From Clostridiales bacterium (GTDB lineage Bacteria; Bacillota; Clostridia; Christensenellales; QALW01): a DNA stretch of 24,550 nucleotides. Positions 1-6,585 of the stretch are shown here, piece after piece (the first letter of the stretch is position 1; each line of letters starts with the position of its first letter). Location of the stretch: contig JAHAAN010000040.1 of NCBI GenBank assembly GCA_018376855.1, positions 1-24,550 on the forward strand, given 5' to 3'. Below the pieces are notes generated by a model. That model was not told where the DNA came from. It worked only from the letters and a program-made list of their open reading frames with translations, and did no database searches. Position numbers and translations under genes: made by a program.

Positions 1-61
1 CCGGCCTTCTTGGCCTTCTCGGCGCCCCTCTCACGATCCCGCCGCTCAAGGGTGCCTGTAT

Positions 62-90
62 ATATTACCAAATCTGTGCCGCGTTGTCAA
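62..90 (-). promoter_or_regulatory. Strong sigma-A promoter, downstream of a tandem pair (stable-RNA type)
   Basis: Read on the minus strand, a perfect -35 TTGACA (85-90) is followed after 17 bp by -10 TAATAT (62-67). Upstream are A-rich tracts resembling an UP element. Transcription would leave the window on the left. With the second promoter at 179-206 this is the usual arrangement ahead of rRNA operons in Bacillota. That an rRNA operon lies beyond the edge is inferred, since no rRNA sequence is visible. Confidence 0.75.
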
Positions 91-178
91 CTACTTTTTT
101 CATCGCTTCCGCAACTTTTTTCGCTGCTTCCGCTCTTCTTTCGTCTCCCTACCGCACTTCCTCGGCTCAACTCGTCCT

Positions 179-206
179 ATTATATCCATTTTCATAATTT
201 CGTCAA
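179..206 (-). promoter_or_regulatory. Upstream promoter of the tandem pair
   Basis: On the minus strand -35 TTGACG (201-206) and -10 TATAAT (179-184) are separated by 16 bp. It lies about 115 bp upstream of the second promoter and faces the same way. It begins only some 25 bp after the argS stop codon, and no hairpin terminator separates the two, so argS transcripts may also read into the next operon. Confidence 0.65.
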
Positions 207-229
207 GCAGTTTTTTGTTCTTTTTTTAA

Positions 230-1987
230 TTACATGGATTCCACCGGATCAATTCCAAGAATATCCAAATGTTTGAGCAGCGCCTGCTTTGTAGCAGCGC
301 ACAACGCAAGCCATGCACTGCGAACAAAAGGATCCTGCTCGCTGAGAATATGGTGGTCGTGATAAAATTTAGAGAACAGCGAAGCCAGCTGATAAGCGTT
401 TTCACAAATATAATTCGGCGCGCGCTCGGAAAGCGCGGCTTCAAACGCGGAACCGCTGAGCGCAAGCTTTAGCCAAAGCTCCCTCTCAGAATCGGAATAA
501 ATTTCCGCAGGCACGCAAATCTCTCCGTTAAATTCAGCTTTTTTCATAACAGAATTAATGCGCGCGATCGTATAAAGCAGGAAAGTTCCCGTTTTCCCTT
601 CGGAAGCAAGGAATTTATCCAAATCAAACACATAATCCTTGGCACGATGGTTGATCAAATCGCCGAATTTAATAGCCGCTACGGCAATCTTGGCCGCAAT
701 ATCCTCTTTATTGCCTTCAGAAGCAAGCGCGGACGCCTCCGTTCTTTCGTATGCCGCCTGATATACAGTGCTGTACAGCTCCTCCAGCTGCATAACGCCG
801 CCGTCCCGCGTTTTATAGGGTTTGCCATCCGCACCGTTCATGGTGCCGAAGCCCAAATGCTCCAGCTTTTGTTCGTCCTTAACAATCCCCGCTTTGCGCG
901 CGCAGCGAAACACCTGTGTAAAATGCAGGCTCTGCCGATTATCGACGACATACCAAAAATAAGCCGGAGCAAAATCCAGATTCCGCTGAATAATGGTAGC
1001 CAGATCCGTTGTAGCATAGATATTTGAATCGTCGGATTTTTTAATAATAACAGGGGGAATCTCCAGCTTGTCCGTCTCCTGCGCAACGTCAACAACCATA
1101 GCGCCGCTGCTTTCATGAAGCAGATTCTTATCATTAAGCACCTTCAGCAGTTCGGGAACATATTTTTCCGCATCGCTTTCACCGTACCAATAATCAAAAG
1201 AGACATTCAGACGTTCATAATTCTTTTTCATATCTGCAACAGATACGTGAATAATCTCCTGCCAAAGTGCATAATAACCCGCATCGCCCTTTTGCAGCCG
1301 TGCCGTCGCAGCCTGAGCCTTTAATTTAAATTCCGGATTTTCCTTGCTTTTTTTGCTTGCAAAGGGATAGACCTCATTAAGCTCCTGCGCCGAGAGCACG
1401 GGCACCTTTTCGGTTTTGGAATCAAAATCCGAAGCGAAACAGCGCCAATGCGGATTGCGTTCCTCCAGCTCTGCAATCACCAGCCCCATTTGAAGCCCCC
1501 AATCGCCCAAATGCACGTCCCCATATACAGTATAGCCAAAAGCGCGCGCCAAGCGTTTAAGCGACTCACCGATAATGGCGGAGCGCAGATGCCCGCTCTG
1601 AAGCGGCTTTGCAACCTTGGGTCCACCGTAATCTATCACAATCGTTTCCGCTTTTTCCACCTGAGGAATTCCGAAAGCAGCATCCCGCGCCACGGCAGCA
1701 GCATAATCCAGCAGATACCGATCCGTTACCGTCAGATTGATAAACCCCGCACCCGCAACCTCTACCGACTGAAAATCCGCATCATCCGCAAGCGCCGAAG
1801 CAACCTCCCTTGCTACGATCACCGGCGCTTTGCGATACCGCTTTGCCGCCGCAAACGCACCGTTGCACTGAAATTGACAAAGATCCATGCGATCCGAAAC
1901 CGTTACCACACCAAGCTCAGGCGCATAGCCGCAAGCCTCAAACGCCTTTGAAACCTTGCCGCTCAGCAATTTTATCATCGTCTCCAT
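230..1987 (-). CDS. argS: Arginyl-tRNA synthetase (class I)
   Basis: Cytoplasmic ArgRS, charging tRNA-Arg with arginine using ATP. The reading frame opens at 1999 (589 residues). The AGAAGGG ribosome site directly abuts that first ATG, so the fifth-codon ATG at 1987 (585 aa) is the better start; a third ATG at 1978 has GGAG 3 nt ahead. In the 589-residue numbering, the N-terminal Add-1-like domain spans about 1-110. The HIGH region is at 132-140 and reads P-L-Q-S-G-H-L-R-S. The KMSKS-equivalent loop is KTRDGG at 396-401. The DALR anticodon-binding domain fills the last 120 residues or so. The length is normal for the family. The first His of HIGH is replaced by Gln, which is unusual to my knowledge. 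The gene follows the lipoprotein gene by 45-57 bp with no evident terminator, so they may be cotranscribed. Confidence 0.96.
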   Translation of the reverse strand: METMIKLLSGKVSKAFEACGYAPELGVVTVSDRMDLCQFQCNGAFAAAKRYRKAPVIVAREVASALADDADFQSVEVAGAGFINLTVTDRYLLDYAAAVARDAAFGIPQVEKAETIVIDYGGPKVAKPLQSGHLRSAIIGESLKRLARAFGYTVYGDVHLGDWGLQMGLVIAELEERNPHWRCFASDFDSKTEKVPVLSAQELNEVYPFASKKSKENPEFKLKAQAATARLQKGDAGYYALWQEIIHVSVADMKKNYERLNVSFDYWYGESDAEKYVPELLKVLNDKNLLHESSGAMVVDVAQETDKLEIPPVIIKKSDDSNIYATTDLATIIQRNLDFAPAYFWYVVDNRQSLHFTQVFRCARKAGIVKDEQKLEHLGFGTMNGADGKPYKTRDGGVMQLEELYSTVYQAAYERTEASALASEGNKEDIAAKIAVAAIKFGDLINHRAKDYVFDLDKFLASEGKTGTFLLYTIARINSVMKKAEFNGEICVPAEIYSDSERELWLKLALSGSAFEAALSERAPNYICENAYQLASLFSKFYHDHHILSEQDPFVRSAWLALCAATKQALLKHLDILGIDPVESM

Positions 1988-2044
1988 TTGTATGTTCATC
2001 CCTTCTGCAAAACTAAAAACCTAATCTCTTAAGCCTTATTTTCT

Positions 2045-3037
2045 TTATTCATTCCCAATTACGCATTTATGCACCGTATCAAACGCAAACTCCCCCGCGG
2101 CGTCGAAAGCGCGCAAAACATGCCCCTCCGAAAGCGACCACGACGAAACCTCGCGAAGCGGTTCAAAGGAATCCTCCGCGCAAGCGACATCGCCGTACTC
2201 CTGCTCATGGAAGGCCGCAAAAGAAGATGCTCTGATTCCGCTTGCAAGCCTTTCTTCATCCGTCATGCCGAAAAAGCCAAGACCGCTGCCGCCGGCAACG
2301 CTCTCCCACGTCGGGTCGCAATGATAAAACGCTCCGTCAATCTGCACCAACAGCCACATATGCCCCGCCCCGTCAGCGGTATTTACCCCTGTTACACAGA
2401 ATGCCTCCATACCCAGCTGTGTCAAAGCATACCAGCACAAATAGCTATATTCGTGGCACACTCCTTTACCGCTGACAAGCGTTTGATAAAGGTCGATATC
2501 GGAAAACTGCCCCTCCTGTGAACGCCATTGATAATCATAACGGATCATTTCGGAAAAATAACGGTATACCGCAAGCGCCTTTTCCGTTTCGTTCATGTCC
2601 GGCAAAATGATCTGGCGCAAAATACGCAGCAACTCAGCTTCAGTAACGCGAATTCTCTGCATATGCTCACTTTCGGGATATTTATAGTTTATTTTAACAC
2701 TTGTTTTGTCTTTTGTAAAACGGGTACTTTTAATAAGCGAAGCAAACGGACTTTTTTGCAGCATGGAAAGATAGTACAGATTCTGCTCATGGCTGTCCGA
2801 AAGCTTAATTTCCCGTTCATAACCCGCCACACCGTCGATCAACTGCCTATAAAAAGCACGATCCTGCTGCGTAATATGCGCCTCCACATCTGGTTCAGTT
2901 ACATAACGGTCTATTTCCTGCAGAAACAGCGCCGCAGGCGAAGCCGACGGCCCCGCAGCGCCAATATTAAACAACCTGCAGCCGGTGCAAAGCAACACAA
3001 CCGCCACAACCAACGCCAAACAAATCTTCCCTCTCAT
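2045..3037 (-). CDS. Transglutaminase-like (papain-fold) lipoprotein
   Basis: Predicted exported lipoprotein of 330 aa. A basic start and hydrophobic stretch (residues 5-17) lead to a lipobox-like L-C-T-G-C with the lipidated Cys at 20. A transglutaminase-like domain occupies about 150-260. The catalytic triad is readable: Cys194 in GVCHEY, His226 in GHMW and Asp241 in CDPTWE. In this superfamily the triad supports peptidase or amide-cleaving/transferring chemistry, often at the cell wall, but the substrate cannot be told from sequence. The start has a good purine-rich ribosome site (GAGGGAG) 7 nt upstream. A sigma-A-like promoter lies just upstream (3064-3093). argS follows closely. Confidence 0.88.
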   Translation of the reverse strand: MRGKICLALVVAVVLLCTGCRLFNIGAAGPSASPAALFLQEIDRYVTEPDVEAHITQQDRAFYRQLIDGVAGYEREIKLSDSHEQNLYYLSMLQKSPFASLIKSTRFTKDKTSVKINYKYPESEHMQRIRVTEAELLRILRQIILPDMNETEKALAVYRYFSEMIRYDYQWRSQEGQFSDIDLYQTLVSGKGVCHEYSYLCWYALTQLGMEAFCVTGVNTADGAGHMWLLVQIDGAFYHCDPTWESVAGGSGLGFFGMTDEERLASGIRASSFAAFHEQEYGDVACAEDSFEPLREVSSWSLSEGHVLRAFDAAGEFAFDTVHKCVIGNE

Positions 3038-3063
3038 CCCTTCGCTCCCTCTTCCTTTTGGAT

Positions 3064-3093
3064 ATTATACTCTATGACAATACCCAAGTGCAA
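3064..3093 (-). promoter_or_regulatory. Promoter of the lipoprotein (and perhaps argS) gene
   Basis: On the minus strand -35 TTGCAC (3088-3093), an 18-bp spacer and -10 TATAAT (3064-3069). It lies 27-56 bp upstream of the start at 3037 and just beyond the hairpin terminator at 3111-3144, which insulates it from the gene on the right. Confidence 0.6.
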
Positions 3094-3100
3094 GAGATAA

Positions 3101-3144
3101 AAATAAAGAAAAAAGCATCGGCGAATATATGCGCCCATGCTTTT
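3101..3144 (-). terminator. Rho-independent terminator, leftward
   Basis: AAAAGCAT (3111-3118) pairs with ATGCTTTT (3137-3144). After one mismatch, GGCG (3120-3123) pairs with CGCC (3132-3135), leaving an 8-nt loop. On the minus strand the stem is followed by a T-rich run (3101-3114), as expected for intrinsic termination of leftward transcription. Confidence 0.7.
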
Positions 3145-3496
3145 GCTGCGTTAAATTAATGTATCGGCAAGATTATAATTATACCTTCCAATGAAAAAAG
3201 CTATGAAAACAAAATCCCTGTCCCTATGAAACATAATTCTTTCTTTGTATCAAATATTTACTATTTGCCAGTACTATTCCTTGTGGATTACTGTTCATTT
3301 TTTAACACGGCACATCCTGCCGAAAAGCAACTTTTTTTCGGCAAAGGTTCGCTTTTTCATGGTAGCCCCGCCCAATAAATACCTTTACAGTCCCATACAG
3401 GCCACATCTGATACTGTCATTGCCGATGCCTTCATCGCATTCTCTTTGAGTGCATATATGATCTTGTGTTCACATCTTTTTGGCATAAGAAAAAAA
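3145..3496. other. Intergenic region without a supported gene
   Basis: About 350 bp between two leftward terminators. Open frames on both strands are short, have poor codon quality and lack convincing ribosome sites. Minus-strand pieces (33 codons from about 3484, 21 codons from about 3361) may be degenerate remnants, but I recognise no family. A 9-bp inverted repeat, TGCCGAAAA (3318-3326) with TTTTCGGCA (3335-3343), has no T-run suited to termination. Nothing else is evident. Confidence 0.4.
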
Positions 3497-3530
3497 CAGA
3501 CACATAGCAGGTTTCCATGTGTCTGCTTTT
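3490..3530 (-). terminator. Rho-independent terminator, probably bidirectional
   Basis: CAGACACAT (3497-3505) pairs perfectly with ATGTGTCTG (3517-3525) around an 11-nt loop. On the minus strand it is followed by seven or more T. It lies 40 bp beyond the stop codon of the glycosidase-like gene, which it should terminate. A shorter T-rich tract on the plus side could act in the other direction. Confidence 0.8.
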
Positions 3531-3565
3531 ATTTTACTGTTGCACCGATCCCATACTCCGTTTAA

Positions 3566-5468
3566 CTACCCCAGGTACTGATAGCTGAAGCGGCCCATCG
3601 GCATGCAGCGGCCGGTTACATAGTAGTCCATGATGTCCTCCGGGTGCTCCACACTGTCGGCGACCTTGAAATACAGGCGGGCGTCCTGCGCGCTCATCCC
3701 CAGCAGTGCGCGCGGCACGCGAAGCTGCATAACATTGCCTGCCACGGATACATCCGCATTGCCCACGGTTTCGGCCGTAAAATCCGAATTCAGGCGCTCC
3801 ACGGACGTTTTCCCGTTACCGACGCTGCGGTTGAGGATGAACTCATAGCTCTCCCATCCCTTCTGTTCCGGCGTGCCGGTTCCGATCAGCAGATTCATAT
3901 GGTTTTCGGCAGTAAGCGTAATATCGCCGTCCGTGCGGATCAGGAAATAGATATTCTCCGCATCGGTAGTGATCCTGACCTCCTGTATGCTGTTTGCCGC
4001 CGCGGGCGTAGTATAGTGCAGGCTGCTTGCCGCCCCGCGGGAATCGCGCCCGTAATTCAGCGTTCCGGTGCAGCGGTACACCGCGTTCACTTCGTTCCAC
4101 TGCTCCGTGCCGGCCTGGATATCAATGGTTTTATGCACCGCCTGCGGCAGCGCGGAAAGCTCTTCATATTTATACTCACGGGCATTGAACGCCGTCTGCA
4201 GCAGGAACGCGTCGTTGTAGCCGCCCTTCATCATTTCGGCGTCGCGCGAGAATTCCATATTAAAGCTGTCGTACCACTGGTACACGTTATCATACGCTGC
4301 GTTCGGCCCCGTTCCGCAGCACCACTCGTTCCACCCGTCTATAAACACGATCTCGGGATCCTTCTGATGGATCGCATCCCACTGCGCCTGATAGAAGGTG
4401 CCCTGCGTAGCTCTCTCAGTGCTGTTCTTTCCGTCCTCAAACGAGAAGCCTCTTCCCCACGACACATTGTTGCCCGACCATATCTCCTTAGGAATCTTTT
4501 CAGCCGGATAGTTCCCCTGCATCGCCGCCCATGAAAACATTGCGTAATGGTGCGAAGCGCACGACGCGCTCATCAGGTTGCCGTACATCGGCTGCGGGTA
4601 TTCCCAATCCACCCACGGCCAGCCGTCCGCCGTTACAGGATCCATACCCACCCACGCAGGCGTGCGGAAATAGAAGAAATTCATGATCTCCTCCGAAAGC
4701 GGCTGCGGATCGTAATCCTTCAAATGCGCATGCTGGCTGGTGGTGCGCTCCTTGTCCTTTGCGGCGTCCGTCTGCGCGATCATCAGCGGCTTGCCGTCTA
4801 TGCAGTACCATGCCTCTCGGTACTTCTCATACCTGTACACCTCATCGTAGGCCTGATTGACCGTTTGAATGGACGCGGTGTGCGTGTAATACGCGATCTG
4901 CGGAACGGGAAAGCCCTCCCCGCGCAGCTCGCAGACAATATCGCAGATCTTACGGACGACTCGCGGATAGGTCAGCGAGTTCGATGCGTCAAACACGATA
5001 AAGTCCACGCCCGCATACATCAGCAGTGTCAGGTGCCTGCGGATGATATACTCGTCGTCGGAGCGATAATACCCATACAGCGGCTCGCCCCACCAGTGCG
5101 GAACATTGTTCGGGTTGTATTCGTTTACCTTGTAGAGCGCGTAATCCAGTCCGTGCTCCGCAATGACCTTGCTGGTGTCCACGATCTCGGGCGTATAGCT
5201 CCCGTGCCACAGCCAGTAGAACATGCCCACGGCCTTCTTCTCCCGCTGCGCACCCACCGCAGATACCTTCCGCCCGAACTCGTCTACCCCTACGATCAGC
5301 TCCATCCCCGTGCCGGCCCGTGCCGGCGCCGTACAGGTTTTCATCAGTATCAGGAGAAGCCGACGGCTCTACCGATGCTTGCGGAGTCTGCGAAGCCGTT
5401 GGCTCCGCAGGCGTGCATGCGCACAGCAGGGAGCACATCAACACAAAAAGTGCCAAAATTCGCTTCAT
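3566..5468 (-). CDS. GH99/WbsX-like TIM-barrel lipoprotein with C-terminal beta-sandwich; reading frame interrupted
   Basis: Two frames together make one gene. From 5468, with ribosome site GGGAGGG 9 nt upstream, one frame encodes a lipoprotein signal (MKRILALF..., lipobox L-L-C-A-C) and a Pro/Ser/Thr linker. The rest lies in another frame, open from 5344 to 3566 (592 aa). Removing one copy of the tandem 10-mer at 5308-5327 joins them exactly into a 630-aa protein. In the 592-aa numbering, the barrel spans roughly 35-385, with MFYWLWHGSY (41-50), an AGVDFIVFDASN strand (111-122) and a GWNEW motif (337-341). These resemble GH99/GH71-like and WbsX families. Residues about 405-592 look like a DOMON/CBM9-type beta-sandwich. 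It probably acts on surface or extracellular glycans; the substrate is unknown. As written, the long frame has only internal starts and no signal peptide. Confidence 0.8.
5308..5327. repeat. 10-bp tandem duplication causing a frameshift
   Basis: CCGTGCCGGC occurs twice head to tail (5308-5317 and 5318-5327). Ten bases shift the reading frame by one. Deleting one copy fuses the lipoprotein signal frame to the enzyme frame without any other change. Confidence 0.9.
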
Positions 5469-5501
5469 TAAGTCATTCCCTCCCCTTTTCATGTACAATA
5501 G

Positions 5502-5528
5502 AAAAAGGGGGCTGTTGGCTCCCTTTTT
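5502..5528 (-). terminator. Rho-independent terminator after the surface-protein gene
   Basis: AAAAAGGGGGC (5502-5512) pairs with GCTCCCTTTTT (5518-5528), including one G-T pair, around the 5-nt loop TGTTG. This gives an 11-bp stem with its own U-run. It sits 40 bp after the stop of the gene on the right and only 33 bp before the lipoprotein start. The lipoprotein is therefore expressed either by read-through or from a promoter not clearly seen here. Confidence 0.75.
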
Positions 5529-5567
5529 CCGATGCAGTCGCGCACAGCGCTGTACGCTAAGCCTGCT

Positions 5568-6341
5568 TTATGATCTCTTTCTGCGAACAGCCAGTGCGCC
5601 GCAGCCCAAAACGGACGCAGCCGCAAATGCGATCGTGGAAACGTCGGCAGTGGTGGTGGGTTCGTCAGAACCGCCGGGCGTTACGTCAAGGCTCTCCGCC
5701 AGCGCCATATTATCGACCGTAAGCGACGCACCAACCGCGCCTTCCACACAAAGGTCAATATCTTTAAAGGGTGTGCCGGCTCCGTTCATTCTTGTGATCG
5801 GGAAGAATACCCAACCGTCAAAGTCTGCGGGAATCGCCACCCCCTGACCTCTGTTACCATTCCAAGGATCACGAACCACCTTCTCTTCAGCGTTTACTTT
5901 TCCGTCTTTTTTAGAAAGCAGAACAATCGGCGCCGCAGCTGCTGACGCAGTGTCATCAATCTGTGCATTGCTTTCTCCCATTTTACTCAGAAGCGCCAAC
6001 GAAACCTCTTCGCTACCGTTTTTGATCTGATAACCGACATACTTTGCCGATGCCCAAAGCGCCTTCGCAGCATCGTCAAACGAAGTCTGAACCGATTCGT
6101 ATGCGGAAACCGCCGCAGTTCCCTGTTCAATCTTGATTTCCAGCTTGCCGCCGTCAAACTTAAACGTCAACCAAGTCGGATTAGAATGATCCTCAGAATG
6201 CGCGGAAAAATCGTCGACCACGTTTACCGTAACCGTTCCGCCCTTGATGCTGATGACTTCTTCCGCAGGCGCTGCAAACGCCGCCGCAGAGAACATCAGA
6301 ACCAAAGCGAGTACCAATGTGAATCCAAATGCTTTTTTCAT
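5568..6341 (-). CDS. Secreted surface protein with C-terminal membrane anchor
   Basis: 257 aa, no family recognised with confidence. It has a classical Sec signal peptide (MKKAFGFTLVLALVL...) with likely cleavage after A-F-A near residue 23. A beta-rich body (30-215) follows, with features such as GWVFFPITRM typical of jelly-roll or carbohydrate-binding-like domains. A short Pro/Thr linker leads to a hydrophobic segment (about 235-252) and an R-R-K-R-S tail. This resembles a cell-wall sorting signal, but no LPXTG-like pentapeptide is visible (the linker reads P-T-T-T-A-D), so membrane retention is as likely as sortase anchoring. The ribosome site GGAGAGGGG is 8 nt upstream. Adjacency to the glycosidase-like lipoprotein suggests a joint role at the cell surface with sugars; this is inference. 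Confidence 0.75.
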   Translation of the reverse strand: MKKAFGFTLVLALVLMFSAAAFAAPAEEVISIKGGTVTVNVVDDFSAHSEDHSNPTWLTFKFDGGKLEIKIEQGTAAVSAYESVQTSFDDAAKALWASAKYVGYQIKNGSEEVSLALLSKMGESNAQIDDTASAAAAPIVLLSKKDGKVNAEEKVVRDPWNGNRGQGVAIPADFDGWVFFPITRMNGAGTPFKDIDLCVEGAVGASLTVDNMALAESLDVTPGGSDEPTTTADVSTIAFAAASVLGCGALAVRRKRS

Positions 6342-6487
6342 GTTCTATTCCCCTCTCCTATTTCACAGTCTAAAATGACTGCTTTGTACCATACAGTATA
6401 ATGGAAGCAAGTTAAAAAATAAATGCACATTTCTAACCTCTATGGCAAAGAAATTAACATTTTTATGGGCAAATCTAACACAAAAGC

Positions 6488-6517
6488 AAAAAAGGCGCGC
6501 TTTGAGCGTTTCCGCCC
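6488..6517 (-). terminator. Rho-independent terminator of the ABC operon
   Basis: On the minus strand GGGCG, a GAAA bulge, then CGCT-CAA-AGCG and CGCC form a bulged hairpin followed directly by six T. It lies about 70 bp after the last stop codon of the MarR/ABC operon (6586). Confidence 0.55.
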
Positions 6518-6585
6518 ACCGCAAAAAATAAGCCACCCCGCCTGCGCGGACAGCGCAAAGCAGAGCGGCCGTATGACTTGTTTTT

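Noticed and set aside
3318..3343. 9-bp inverted repeat as a terminator
   Set aside because: No T run follows the stem on either strand and no gene ends next to it.
3245..3565. 106-codon plus-strand frame in the gap left of the glycosidase-like gene
   Set aside because: It runs through a terminator hairpin, has no ribosome site and has an aromatic/Ser-rich composition unlike a real protein.
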